Positions 26,361-35,457 of a stretch of 64,000 nt of DNA are shown here, in pieces. The stretch covers positions 176,317 through 240,316 of the forward strand of contig CAZPDT010000002.1 of NCBI GenBank assembly GCA_964585545.1, given 5' to 3'. The notes beneath the pieces are model-generated. The model worked only from the letters and a program-made list of their open reading frames with translations. It did no database searches and had not been told where the DNA came from. The position numbers were made by a program, and so were the translations under genes. Numbering within the stretch: position 1 is the first letter of the stretch; each line of letters begins with the position of its first letter. This stretch comes from Brumimicrobium sp964585545 (GTDB taxonomy: Bacteria > Bacteroidota > Bacteroidia > Flavobacteriales_D > Crocinitomicaceae).

Positions 26361-28511
26361 ATGCGGTTTTATTTAATTATTTTTTTGGCGTTCCTATCAT
26401 GCTTTTCTTCACAAAAAGTGCAGGCACAAATAATATTGAATCAAGAAACGCTTAATAAAACGGTTGCTGATAAAGCATTTGAGTTGGAAGACCCGAATCG
26501 AGAACTTACGATTGAGCAAGTAATCAGTCAAGATACATTTGATTTTCAATCGATTCAAAAACCGTTAGAGATTCTTGATTTTACTCATTCTCGATGGTTT
26601 ATTCGGTTTGAAGTTCAAAACCCAAGGTTGGCAAAAGACATTATTTTTGAAACTGCTCGCCCCATTACAGATCGTGTTGACTTATACGAAGTGAGTAAAG
26701 GTGAAATCGTGCAATCATGGAAAAACGGAGATTCAATACCTTTTAGCGAAAAAGCGATATATCACCGAAAGAACCTTTTTCATTTACATTTTGCATCGGG
26801 AGAAACAAAGCATTTCTATTTGGTTTTAGAAAGTGATGGGGAGGTCATTAATTTACCTATGCGATTTTGGGAGAAGCATGCTTTTTATAAAGCAGACAAT
26901 CAGTATAATTTATTTCATGGGTTCTATTTTGGCGTGTTGGCATTGGTCATCTTTATTTTCTTTTTCTTCTATTTATTATTAAAAGAAAAGACCTTTTTGT
27001 ATTATATATTGTATGTGTTTTTCCATTTTATGTTGCAATTCAGTCTGGAAGGCTTTACCCATCAATTTATTTTCCCTAATGCGCTTTATTTTTCGGGAAT
27101 AAGCACTGTCATTTCTGCTGCAGGAACAGCTGTGTTTGTTGTTTTCTATGCCACCAACTATTTGCATGTAAGGAGTCGGAGTATAAAATGGAGCAGTTTT
27201 TATAGGGTTTTACTTTTGGCTTTGGGAATCACTATTGTTATGGCTCTAATCCCAGGGTTTACACGCATCATTTCATATCCGTTGGTGAATGTGCTTACAT
27301 TGATTGGCGGGGCGTCTATAACGATTACGATTTTTAGTTTTAAAAGAAAAGGGTACACCATAAACAATGCTTTTTTGCTGGGTTTTTTAATCCTGATTGC
27401 AGGGGGCATTTTATTTATTCTTGGGAATATGGGCATTTTTGGAGATGCTCGTGTTTCAGAACTTTCACTTAAAATAAGTTCAGGATTAGAGGTTTTAGCG
27501 CTTAGTATATCTATGGCACAACGGTACAAAGAATTGCAAGAAGAAAAAGAAAATATTCAAAAGGAAGCCTTGGCAGAACTTGAGTCGCTCGTTGATCAAA
27601 GAACACATAAAATTAAGGAACAGCAGGAAGAATTGGTTAGGCAAAACAAGAGTGTCCTCGACAGTATAAGATATGCCCAACGCATTCAAGCAGCAATTTT
27701 ACCAACCGAAAGTCATGTCAAAAATGTATTGCCAGAATCTTTTATTTTATACGAACCACGGGATATTGTGAGTGGAGACTTTTATTTTGTGGAGCGTGTT
27801 ACCACAGAAAGTGGTGAAAAACTGGCTATTTTTGCTGCTGTTGATTGTACTGGTCATGGTGTTCCAGGTGCATTTATGAGTTTCTTGGGCAACAATTACC
27901 TCAATCAAAGCATAAAGGTAAGACATGTCAATACGCCAGGAGAAGCGTTGGATTTTTTAAATGAAGGTGTCTACACATCTTTAAAAATTAAGGAATATAA
28001 AAAGAAAGGAATATCGATTCGGGATGGTATGGATATGACACTGTGTGGATTAAACAGCAAAACCAACAAACTCTATTTTGCAGGGGCTAAAAATTCGATA
28101 ATTATCATCACCAAAAAAGAAAACTTAAAAACGTGGGAACAAGTTGACTTTAAAGTTAAGATTTTAGAATCAGAAGCCCATCCTGAACATATTCTTGTTG
28201 AAGTAAAAGGGAATAAACAAGCCATAGGATTTGATACCACTTTAATTAGAGAATCTTTTGATACACGCATTGTACCCATACATCAGAATGATCTTATTTA
28301 CTCTTATTCAGACGGTTTTCCTGATCAATTTGGTGGAGCAAAAAACAAAAAATTTGGAACAAGACGGTTTAAAAAATTACTTTTGAGTGTGCATCATTTA
28401 GGAATGGAAGAACAGAAAGCTGAAATTTCTAAAGCGCTCCATGAATGGAAAGGAGAGGTAGAGCGATTGGACGATATCCTTGTTATGGGGGTGAGGGTCG
28501 TGGACAGGTGA
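26361..28511 (+). CDS. 7TM-DISM receptor fused to SpoIIE-type PP2C phosphatase
   Basis: A one-protein signal transducer. ATG 26361 starts the signal peptide MRFYLIIFLAFLSCFSSQ; the ATG at 26322 would add 13 residues encoded in the repeat flank. The extracellular 7TMR-DISMED2 domain (about residues 40-175, with FDFQSIQKP and RWFIRFEVQNP) precedes about seven helices (190-390) and a coiled coil (KEALAELESLVDQRTHKIKE). The phosphatase domain has metal-binding SGDFYF, DCTGHGVPGA, YSDGFPDQ and DDILVMG. In known systems SpoIIE-type phosphatases act on anti-sigma antagonists; no such partner gene is present here. The function is therefore a membrane sensor with intracellular Ser/Thr phosphatase output. 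Confidence 0.9.
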   Translation: MRFYLIIFLAFLSCFSSQKVQAQIILNQETLNKTVADKAFELEDPNRELTIEQVISQDTFDFQSIQKPLEILDFTHSRWFIRFEVQNPRLAKDIIFETARPITDRVDLYEVSKGEIVQSWKNGDSIPFSEKAIYHRKNLFHLHFASGETKHFYLVLESDGEVINLPMRFWEKHAFYKADNQYNLFHGFYFGVLALVIFIFFFFYLLLKEKTFLYYILYVFFHFMLQFSLEGFTHQFIFPNALYFSGISTVISAAGTAVFVVFYATNYLHVRSRSIKWSSFYRVLLLALGITIVMALIPGFTRIISYPLVNVLTLIGGASITITIFSFKRKGYTINNAFLLGFLILIAGGILFILGNMGIFGDARVSELSLKISSGLEVLALSISMAQRYKELQEEKENIQKEALAELESLVDQRTHKIKEQQEELVRQNKSVLDSIRYAQRIQAAILPTESHVKNVLPESFILYEPRDIVSGDFYFVERVTTESGEKLAIFAAVDCTGHGVPGAFMSFLGNNYLNQSIKVRHVNTPGEALDFLNEGVYTSLKIKEYKKKGISIRDGMDMTLCGLNSKTNKLYFAGAKNSIIIITKKENLKTWEQVDFKVKILESEAHPEHILVEVKGNKQAIGFDTTLIRESFDTRIVPIHQNDLIYSYSDGFPDQFGGAKNKKFGTRRFKKLLLSVHHLGMEEQKAEISKALHEWKGEVERLDDILVMGVRVVDR

Positions 28512-28523
28512 GATTATTTAGGG

Positions 28524-28540
28524 TGAATAGTTCTGGTTAA
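28524..28540. repeat. Dispersed TIR element end fragment
   Basis: TGAATAGTTCTGGTTAA is an inverted copy of the family end with one change. It starts 13 bp after the phosphatase stop codon. No matching left end is seen nearby. Confidence 0.4.
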
Positions 28541-28601
28541 TTCTTGGATGGGATGCTTATATTTACCCTATTCAATATTTTAAATTGTATTAAAGGCAAT
28601 T

Positions 28602-29036
28602 ATGATGAGGAAACTACTAGGCGTTGCAATGTTATGTATAATGGTACTTTACGGATGTTCTTCTGGGGCATTCCAAAAAGTTTCCGAGGATAAGTTTATA
28701 GGGACTTGGGAAATAGTCGGTAGGAAAAACCTTAAGGGAATACAAATAGAAATCAAAAGAAACAGTAAAAATGAATTAGAGGGGCGTATAAAAAAACGCA
28801 ACCAAAACAAGCTGGTTATATTGTTTTTGGACACCAATGAAGTATTTATAAAAAGAATTGAAAGAGCATCGAATTATCAATTTGTAATCGTAGAAGAAAA
28901 ATTGGGACACACTCTGTTTTCGCTTTATGGCATAGATACAGAAGCAAAGTATGATGTTGAATTCAATGGAAATACATTTATTAATTTCTCGAAGAACAGC
29001 GACAATAAAAAGGTTGGATATAAAAAAGTAAAATAA
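28602..29036 (+). CDS. Small lipoprotein with lipocalin-like fold (tentative)
   Basis: MMRKLLGVAMLCIMVLYGC is a lipoprotein signal with lipobox LYGC (Cys19). The mature part starts with KFIGTWEIVGRK, the Gly-x-Trp pattern of lipocalin-like small beta-barrels, and continues with alternating beta strands (IQIEIKRN, LVILFLDTNEVFIKRI). The length is 144 aa. A second ATG three bases downstream would serve equally. It lies between the 7TM-phosphatase and the phosphoethanolamine-transferase-like gene, all on the plus strand; the gaps of 90 and 59 bp allow readthrough. The ligand is unknown. Confidence 0.75.
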   Translation: MMRKLLGVAMLCIMVLYGCSSGAFQKVSEDKFIGTWEIVGRKNLKGIQIEIKRNSKNELEGRIKKRNQNKLVILFLDTNEVFIKRIERASNYQFVIVEEKLGHTLFSLYGIDTEAKYDVEFNGNTFINFSKNSDNKKVGYKKVK

Positions 29037-29095
29037 CAATGCACAAAAAAGATATGTAATGTCAATTTATTTGTATAAAATGATGGGGTAAAAAA

Positions 29096-30784
29096 ATGAT
29101 TAAAAAAATAAAAATAAGCATAACACGTCAGGATATTTTCACTTCTATTTTATTTGCTCTTTTGCTGATGCCCAATTTTTTTGTTTTGGTATATGCAACG
29201 GATATAAAATCAGGGATAGGTGCACAAATGGGTTATCTGATTTTGTCTATTTTAGTTTGGCTGTTTCTTTTTGTTGCTTTACCTAAAAAAGTGTTTTTTG
29301 GATTGGGCTTTCTCTTTCTTTTGGTTTCTCCTTTGGAAATTATCTTTGTTAAAACATTAGGTTCTCCTATTACAGTTGGTTTTCTCGATTCAGTTTTTAA
29401 AACAAATTTTCATGAGAGCAAAGAGCAAATAACGTCACATACCGGTTTTTTTGTCTTTTATGTTTTTGTACTTGCAGTTTATATTTTTCTATTTTTAAAG
29501 GTGCGCAATGGATATCTACCCAAAAAATGGAGAGTATTCATTCTGGTTTCTTTCTTCTTGTTTAATGGCGCTTTATTTTTCAAAATGTTCACTATACAAA
29601 AAGGGGCACAGGACACTTTCGGGACGAAATTGGGCAAAGCCTGGGAAACGACCCTATCAAAATATGAAAAGATTTATCCAGCAAATTTAGTAATCAATGG
29701 ATTTAAAGTTGTACAACACAGAAACAAAGCGACTGAATTGAATAAGAATTTAGCAGCATTTTCTTTTCATGCGGTATCAAAAAGCAAAGCAACAACCCCA
29801 GAGATATATGTTTTGGTGATCGGTGAGACCTCTAGATATGGGAATTATCACATTAACGGTTACGCCCGTAAAACAACACCTAATTTAGATACTTTGGAAA
29901 GGTTGTTGTCCTTTAAAAACATGTATGCTACTGCCAACCTAACTGCACTTTCTGTTCCGCAAATTGTTACCCGAGCCGACCCTTTTGATATTGAGCGGCG
30001 TTATCGAGAAAAAACCATCTTGGATGCATTTAAAGAAGCGGGATACCATACAGCATGGTTTGCCAGTCAAAGTGGAGAACACGCTCTTATAAAAAGATTG
30101 GAGCATACGGCAGACCTTTTTTCAGTAAATCATACCGAAATTACGAGTAGTGGTTTTTACGATGAAGCTATTTTGCCTGAGTTTAATGCATTTATTTCTA
30201 AAGAAGGGCCCAAAAAATTTATTGTTGTTCATACATTAGGCAGTCATTTTAGATATTCGAATCGCTATCCTGATTCATTTCGGAAATACACACCAGAGAT
30301 GGGGGATGCGGGCTACAGTGACCTTAGTTTTTCACATAAGGATGAGTTGGTCAATTCCTATGACAACAGTATTTTGTACACCGATTATTTTTTACATTTA
30401 CTGATTCAAAGTTTAAAAAGCACCCATTCAAAGGCTGCTCTTTTGTATGTTTCCGACCATGGAGAAAACCTCTATGATGATGAGAATAGGTTGGTTTTAC
30501 ACGGTGCAGAAAGACCGACAAAATATGAGTATCATATACCTTACTTTATATGGTATTCGAAGGAATATCAAGAAACCGATTCCAGTAAAGTAAACAATCT
30601 TAAATACCATCTTAGTGCTCCAGCAAGTTCTACATCTACTTTTTATACGCTGCTCGATATGGCAAATATAGTATACAAAGGTGCAGCCGAAGGCGTGAAG
30701 AAAAGTCTGGCTTCATCAGCTTATGAGAAACTTCAGAAGAGATATATGCTCAATAGTGCTGGTAAAATTATTGAGATAGAGTAG
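29096..30784 (+). CDS. Phosphoethanolamine transferase-like sulfatase-family protein
   Basis: The 562-aa protein has five N-terminal membrane helices (about residues 13-165) followed by a periplasmic alkaline-phosphatase/sulfatase domain. The domain carries VLVIGETSRYGNYHINGY (first metal site Glu), the nucleophile Thr in NLTALSVPQ, HTLGSHFRYSNRYP and the metal motif YVSDHGENLYDD. This matches the EptA/OpgE group, which moves phosphoethanolamine from phosphatidylethanolamine to lipid A or other glycans. The acceptor cannot be told from sequence. In this genome it would modify lipid A made with the waaA product. Confidence 0.88.
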   Translation: MIKKIKISITRQDIFTSILFALLLMPNFFVLVYATDIKSGIGAQMGYLILSILVWLFLFVALPKKVFFGLGFLFLLVSPLEIIFVKTLGSPITVGFLDSVFKTNFHESKEQITSHTGFFVFYVFVLAVYIFLFLKVRNGYLPKKWRVFILVSFFLFNGALFFKMFTIQKGAQDTFGTKLGKAWETTLSKYEKIYPANLVINGFKVVQHRNKATELNKNLAAFSFHAVSKSKATTPEIYVLVIGETSRYGNYHINGYARKTTPNLDTLERLLSFKNMYATANLTALSVPQIVTRADPFDIERRYREKTILDAFKEAGYHTAWFASQSGEHALIKRLEHTADLFSVNHTEITSSGFYDEAILPEFNAFISKEGPKKFIVVHTLGSHFRYSNRYPDSFRKYTPEMGDAGYSDLSFSHKDELVNSYDNSILYTDYFLHLLIQSLKSTHSKAALLYVSDHGENLYDDENRLVLHGAERPTKYEYHIPYFIWYSKEYQETDSSKVNNLKYHLSAPASSTSTFYTLLDMANIVYKGAAEGVKKSLASSAYEKLQKRYMLNSAGKIIEIE

Positions 30785-30843
30785 GGGTATTATTTTAGAT
30801 TTTAGATGGGTGTTCATGCCTAAAATCTATTCAAAATTAAATT

Positions 30844-30890
30844 AGCTTCGCTGAGCTCACAAGTTCGGTTCATGAATAGTTCGGGTTATT
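30844..30890. repeat. Dispersed TIR element fragment with GAGCTC core
   Basis: GCTGAGCTCACAAGTTCGGT (30850-30869), followed by TCATGAATAGTTCGGGTTAT, combines the family end with an inner segment. The same inner segment occurs inverted at 33421-33441 (GAACCGAGCTTGTGAGCTC). It lies in the convergent gap between the phosphoethanolamine transferase-like gene and the helicase gene. Confidence 0.6.
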
Positions 30891-30903
30891 CTGTCCCGTT
30901 TTT

Positions 30904-33186
30904 TTACTCTATAATTTTTAATTTGGCAAATTTAAGAATCAATGTTTTTTGTCCTACACGTGGAAAGAAGACTGTTGCTTTTTTGCTTCCTCCAGTGCCA
31001 GTTAAGCCCGTAACTTTTCCTTTTCCAAATTTGATGTGTTCAACATTGTATCCAACTTTTAAATCAAGTACTTTAGCACTAGAGGATACCCCTTTTTCGG
31101 GTATTCCTTCAACATCTTTCATAGAAACCAGATTGCGTCTTTTTCCCATTTGACCAAATCCTTGGGTGGTATTTTCAGTGGGTCTTTGGTAACCACTCAA
31201 GGATCTTCCTCCTTTATTTCCTCGGGTAGCACCTTCATGAGCGACAAATGCTTTATCGACTTCATCAATAAATCGACTGGGTTCAGCTGTAATTAATTCT
31301 CCTCTTCGAAAGCGACTTACCACATAAGATAACGTACAGGTTTTTTCTGCGCGGGTGAGAGCAACATAAAATAAACGGCGTTCTTCTTCTAAATCAGAGC
31401 GAGAAGATAGAGAGAATTGTGAAGGGAAAAGATTTTCTTCTAATCCAACGACAAAGACATGAGGAAACTCTAATCCTTTAGCGGAGTGAATTGTCATAAG
31501 TGTGATGGTATCTTCTTCTTCATCTTCCTGATCGGCATCTGTTAATAATGCAACATCAATTAGGAAATCGCTCAGCGTACCCACTTCTTCTTTTTTCTCT
31601 TGTTGAACGGAGAATTCTTTTATCCCTGCCAATAGTTCTTGTATGTTTTCATATCGAGCAACACCTTCAGGGGATTTATCATCATAAAGGTCTTTGAGGA
31701 TGCCCGTAGATTGTGCAATCGTATCTGCTAAATCAAAAGCAGAGGCAGTATCTACCAAGGCAATAAAGCCTTTGATTTTTATAACGAAATTATTGATTAA
31801 ATTTCTTGTGCGGGCACTTACGGATACAGGATATTTTACAAGATCTGAAATTACTTCCCAAATGGAAACTTTGTACTGATTTGCAGCCAATGCCAATTTC
31901 TCCATTGTTGTTTGTCCAATTCCTCGTTTTGGGTAATTGATGACACGTTTAAGTGCTTCTTCATCTTTGGGATTTGAAGCCAATCGGAAATAAGCAATTA
32001 AATCTTTAATTTCCTTTCTTTGGTAGAATGATAAACCGCCATAAATTCGATAGGGCATTCCTCTTTTTCGCAAAGCTTCCTCAAAGGATCGCGATTGTGC
32101 ATTGGTTCGATAAAGAATAGCAAAATCCTTAAAATTCCTACCTTCTCGTTGCTTGATTTCAAATATTCTATTGGTGATTACACGGCCTTCTTCATTGTCT
32201 GTTAAACAGCGGATAATATTTATTTTGCTTCCATCTTCATTTGTTGTCCAAACCTTTTTTTCAATTTGATCTTTATTGTGTTTGATAATGCTGTTTGCCG
32301 CATCTACAATTGTACTTGTACTTCTGTAATTTTGCTCTAACTTAAAAAGCTTGTAATCTGGGTAGTCATTTCTAAAGTTAAGGATATTTTCTACGTTGGC
32401 ACCGCGGAAAGAGTATATACTTTGGGCATCATCTCCAACAACACAGATGTTTTCATACATTGCCGCCAAATTTTTTACAATAATGTATTGAGAGTAATTG
32501 GTATCTTGGTACTCATCGACCAAAATATATCTAAATTTTTGCTGATAGTAATGTAAAACTTCGGGAAAGTCACGCAACAATACATTGGTTTGAAACAATA
32601 AATCATCAAAATCCATTGCGCCTGCCTGGAAACATCTGTTCTGATAAGCTCTGTATATTCTGAACAATTCGGGTTTTCTCGACAATCGATCTTCTGAGAT
32701 GATCGATGTATTGGCTTCATACGCAGCAGGTGAAATTAAATTGTTTTTAGCACTTGATATGCGTCCGTGGATAGCATTGGCCTTGTAGACTTTTGGGTCG
32801 AGTCCAAACTCCTTAACAATCGTCTTAATCAAACTCCTTGAATCTTGGGTGTCATAGATTGTGAAGTTTGTGGGATAACCCAATTTATCAGCATTAAAAT
32901 GAAGAATTCGAGCAAAAACCGAGTGAAAAGTTCCCATTGTAATATTTAATGCTTCATTTCCTCCAACAATCGCATTGATACGATTTTTCATTTCTTTTGC
33001 TGCTTTATTTGTAAAGGTAAGCGCCAATATATTGAAAGGGTCTACACCTTTGTGAATGAGGTGAGCAATACGATAGGTAAGCACTCTTGTTTTCCCTGAT
33101 CCAGCTCCTGCAATTACCATCATTGGTCCTTCAATGTGCTTTACAGCAAGGGTTTGATGTTCGTTTAATTCATTCAAATAATTCAT
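30904..33186 (-). CDS. UvrD/PcrA-type superfamily 1 DNA helicase
   Basis: This 760-aa 3'-5' helicase starts at ATG 33186 (MNYLNELNEHQTLAVKHIEG). The longer frame to 33252 runs into a repeat and lacks family similarity. Motifs in order are: Q-motif LNEHQ, Walker A AGAGSGKTRVL, Ia TFTNKAAKEM, II DEYQDTNYSQ, III GDDAQSIYSFRGA, IV QNYRST, V TIHSAKGLEFPHVFVV and VI VALTRAEK. The C-terminal HIKFGKGKVTGLTG is the tudor-like end of PcrA. The expected role is nucleotide excision repair and removal of transcription or recombination intermediates. PcrA/UvrD is preferred over Rep because of the C-terminal domain. Confidence 0.95.
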   Translation of the reverse strand: MNYLNELNEHQTLAVKHIEGPMMVIAGAGSGKTRVLTYRIAHLIHKGVDPFNILALTFTNKAAKEMKNRINAIVGGNEALNITMGTFHSVFARILHFNADKLGYPTNFTIYDTQDSRSLIKTIVKEFGLDPKVYKANAIHGRISSAKNNLISPAAYEANTSIISEDRLSRKPELFRIYRAYQNRCFQAGAMDFDDLLFQTNVLLRDFPEVLHYYQQKFRYILVDEYQDTNYSQYIIVKNLAAMYENICVVGDDAQSIYSFRGANVENILNFRNDYPDYKLFKLEQNYRSTSTIVDAANSIIKHNKDQIEKKVWTTNEDGSKINIIRCLTDNEEGRVITNRIFEIKQREGRNFKDFAILYRTNAQSRSFEEALRKRGMPYRIYGGLSFYQRKEIKDLIAYFRLASNPKDEEALKRVINYPKRGIGQTTMEKLALAANQYKVSIWEVISDLVKYPVSVSARTRNLINNFVIKIKGFIALVDTASAFDLADTIAQSTGILKDLYDDKSPEGVARYENIQELLAGIKEFSVQQEKKEEVGTLSDFLIDVALLTDADQEDEEEDTITLMTIHSAKGLEFPHVFVVGLEENLFPSQFSLSSRSDLEEERRLFYVALTRAEKTCTLSYVVSRFRRGELITAEPSRFIDEVDKAFVAHEGATRGNKGGRSLSGYQRPTENTTQGFGQMGKRRNLVSMKDVEGIPEKGVSSSAKVLDLKVGYNVEHIKFGKGKVTGLTGTGGSKKATVFFPRVGQKTLILKFAKLKIIE

Positions 33187-33252
33187 AATAACAAAGATAT
33201 AAATATCAAACAACTTTAACCCGCATTCCAAGACAAAGGTCTTTGGTAACAT

Positions 33253-33461
33253 AAACCCAAACCATTCAATACTTTTTTTATTCCAAAGTTAAACTGCCTG
33301 CTATCTTTGGAAATGCTCGAAATTTTTATACTTCAAAATTGGGTTACAATTCCGAATTATAAAAAACTCCTGTGCTCTCCCAAACCTATTGCCTTTTTAG
33401 CCTTTCATTACGAAAATTTATGAACCGAGCTTGTGAGCTCAACGCAGTTAACAATTCGGGT
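33253..33461. repeat. Dispersed TIR element, full-length copy A
   Basis: The left end AAACCCAAACCATTCAATAC (33253-33272) and right end ACGCAGTTAACAATTCGGGT (33442-33461) bound about 209 bp. Read on the minus strand the interior contains CAATAGGTTTGGGAGAGCAC (33372-33391), GTATAAAAATTTCGAGC and TTTAACTTTGGAATA. The same blocks occur in the same order in the copy at 37153. This fills the region upstream of the helicase gene, and no gene lies within it. Confidence 0.75.
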
Positions 33462-33510
33462 CAATTATAGTTCCTGATATAAACTACGAATCTCATCTAC
33501 AATCCCCCAT

Positions 33511-34083
33511 CTACAATCCATTAAGCCAATTTTGAATCAGGACATCGCCTTGTTTTGTCATAAATGATTCGGGATGGTATTGCACAGCTTGAATTTTGAG
33601 TTCAGTATGTTGTATAGACATCACTGTATTGTCTTTTAATGTTGCAGTAATTTGGATTGAATCTAGAGGGACTGTCGTGTCCATAGCCCATGAATGGTAC
33701 AATCCTACACGAAACGGAAACGTTATTCCATTATAAATTGTGGTGTGTTCTTTTTTAAAAATCTCAACTTGTTCCCCGTGTTTTACAGTCGGTAAATTGT
33801 AGAGTTTTCCGCCAAAGTAGGAGACAATAAGTTGCAATCCCATACAGATGCCCAAAATAGGCATTTTCTCTTTCCAATGATCAATTAATTGGATGGAATT
33901 TGGGTAATCAGTAGGCAGACCTGGTCCAGGAGATAAGACAATACCATCATAGTTGCTAAAATCTATCATCGGGATTTCAGCATAGGGTTTAACCTCTACA
34001 ATTGCATCAGCTTGTACAAACAGTTGGACTAAATTATAGGTAAATGAATCTTGATGATCGATTATGATTATTTTTGTTTTCAC
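33511..34083 (-). CDS. pabA: Class I glutamine amidotransferase, PabA/TrpG type
   Basis: The 190-residue amidotransferase hydrolyses glutamine and passes ammonia to a chorismate-using synthase. It shows IIIIDHQDSFTYNLVQLF at the start, the oxyanion-loop LSPGPGLPTDY, the nucleophile Cys80 in GICMGLQL and His170/Glu172 in YHPESFMT. The start is GTG at 34083; no upstream ATG is in frame. PabA is preferred to TrpG because a PabB-type gene is its immediate divergent neighbour and no other trp gene is present. The separation of the two start codons is only 13 bp. Confidence 0.88.
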   Translation of the reverse strand: MKTKIIIIDHQDSFTYNLVQLFVQADAIVEVKPYAEIPMIDFSNYDGIVLSPGPGLPTDYPNSIQLIDHWKEKMPILGICMGLQLIVSYFGGKLYNLPTVKHGEQVEIFKKEHTTIYNGITFPFRVGLYHSWAMDTTVPLDSIQITATLKDNTVMSIQHTELKIQAVQYHPESFMTKQGDVLIQNWLNGL

Positions 34084-34096
34084 TTTTGAAAGATGA

Positions 34097-35077
34097 ATGC
34101 GTATGCAGACAAAGAAACTACTTTTTGATCAAATGAATCAGTTGTATAAGAAGAAAATTCCTTTTTTCTTTATCGTTGATTTCTGTGGAGAGCATATAGA
34201 GGTATTGCCACTTGATGAGGTGTCGCATAAAGGCATCTATTTTAATACACCATCACATTCTAGCTATAGCATAGGTTCGCATAAAAAAGAAGTATTGTCT
34301 TGGGAAAAGTATCCTATGTCAAAATCAAAATATCGACAACAATTTGAGCAAGTTCAGCAAGCAATAAACGATGGAAACACCTACTTGTTTAATTTGACTT
34401 GTTCAACGCCCATTAAAACCAATTATAATTTACAAACTCTGTTTGAGGCTGGACAATCAAAATACAAATTGTTGTACAAGCATAAATTTGTTCACTTTTC
34501 TCCTGAGCCATTTGTACAAATTGAAGGCGGTAAAATATTCTCTTATCCCATGAAAGGTACGATTGACGCTGCTGTTGAAGGTGCTGAAGAAAAACTATTG
34601 GCAAATAAGAAAGAGTTGAGTGAACAATACACAATCGTTGATTTAATTCGCAATGACTTAAGTCGGGTAGCCAATAACGTACAAGTAGATGCATTCCGAT
34701 ATATTGAGACGATCGATACAAATCAGAAAGAATTGTTGGCGATGAGTTCAAAGATAAGTGGAACAATAAAACCTTCATTTTTAGATCGGCCAGGCGATTT
34801 GTTTTCAGAAATTCTTCCTGCAGGTTCGATAACAGGTGCGCCAAAGATTAAAACAGTGGAATTGATTCACGCCATAGAATCGCATAAAAGAAATTTTTAC
34901 ACTGGGGTTTGGGGAATATTTGACGGTGAGAGAATAGACAGTAATGTTATCATTCGATATGTTGAGCAAACGCCATCAGGATTGGTGTTTAAAAGTGGTG
35001 GAGGCATAACCTATAGAAGTGAATTGGATGAGGAATATCAGGAAATGATTGACAAGGTGTATGTGCCTATTTTTTAA
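34097..35077 (+). CDS. pabB: Aminodeoxychorismate synthase component I, PabB-type
   Basis: This chorismate-binding enzyme has 326 aa, short against the 450 of enteric PabB. It lacks most of the N-terminal lobe but retains the catalytic region: FSPEPFVQIEGGKIFSYPMKGT, DLIRNDLSRVANNV, AGSITGAPKIKTVELI and YTGVWGIFDGERIDSNVIIR. With PabA it would make aminodeoxychorismate for p-aminobenzoate and folate. ATG 34097 or the next in-frame ATG at 34103 could be the start. It is divergent from pabA, so the pair is not cotranscribed despite acting together. No lyase gene (pabC) lies nearby. Confidence 0.88.
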   Translation: MRMQTKKLLFDQMNQLYKKKIPFFFIVDFCGEHIEVLPLDEVSHKGIYFNTPSHSSYSIGSHKKEVLSWEKYPMSKSKYRQQFEQVQQAINDGNTYLFNLTCSTPIKTNYNLQTLFEAGQSKYKLLYKHKFVHFSPEPFVQIEGGKIFSYPMKGTIDAAVEGAEEKLLANKKELSEQYTIVDLIRNDLSRVANNVQVDAFRYIETIDTNQKELLAMSSKISGTIKPSFLDRPGDLFSEILPAGSITGAPKIKTVELIHAIESHKRNFYTGVWGIFDGERIDSNVIIRYVEQTPSGLVFKSGGGITYRSELDEEYQEMIDKVYVPIF

Positions 35078-35171
35078 TGATGCGGATTGTAGAGGAGATA
35101 TAACATCATCACTGTTTGAAGAATGGGAGAATAAAACCTTTAATTTTACAGGGCAAACGCACACTTTTTTA

Positions 35172-35220
35172 TGGGTCATGTACAAATATAACTTTCTCCC
35201 CACTTTTTGTACATGACCCA
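35172..35220. repeat. Perfect 15-bp inverted repeat of unknown origin
   Basis: TGGGTCATGTACAAA (35172-35186) and its exact complement (35206-35220) flank 19 bp. The T-run at 35165-35170 precedes, rather than follows, the palindrome on the plus strand, and the minus strand has an A-run after it. It therefore does not behave as an intrinsic terminator. It could be paired ends of a lost insertion sequence or a protein-binding site. Confidence 0.6.
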
Positions 35221-35292
35221 CTAAAGATACAAAAACTTGCAATATATAGCAATGAAAAACAACTATTAGTTTATTAACAATCAGGTTGTTAA

Positions 35293-35457
35293 ATGATTCT
35301 TAAGGAGCGACTACTCATTTTGAACAGAATCAGCAATATTTTTGCTAAATCCATCATCGAATTGCGGGATTTTGCCCTTGACCCAAGGAAAAATACACCC
35401 TTGAATTTTCCTAAAAATGAAATTGGGGAAATTGGAAAAGAAATCGCTTCGTTTTGA
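35293..35457 (+). pseudogene. Remnant of a sensor histidine kinase (HAMP region)
   Basis: A 54-codon frame encodes LNRISNIFAKSIIELRDFAL and, further on, FPKNEIGEIGKEIASF before TGA. The IxELRDFAL and NEIGEIGKEIA pattern is what the HAMP linker of Bacteroidota sensor kinases looks like just after the second membrane helix. Neither the sensor nor the dimerisation or ATPase domains are visible on either side. It is best read as a gene relic. The alternative is chance similarity in an unannotated small ORF. Confidence 0.4.

Noticed and set aside
32475..32720. 81-residue reverse-frame ORF inside the helicase
   Set aside because: It lies wholly within a conserved helicase coding region and shows no family features. 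It is a shadow frame.
35172..35220. Terminator of pabB
   Set aside because: The T-run lies before the stem in the pabB direction, and the other strand has an A-run after the stem, so it is not a terminator for either direction.
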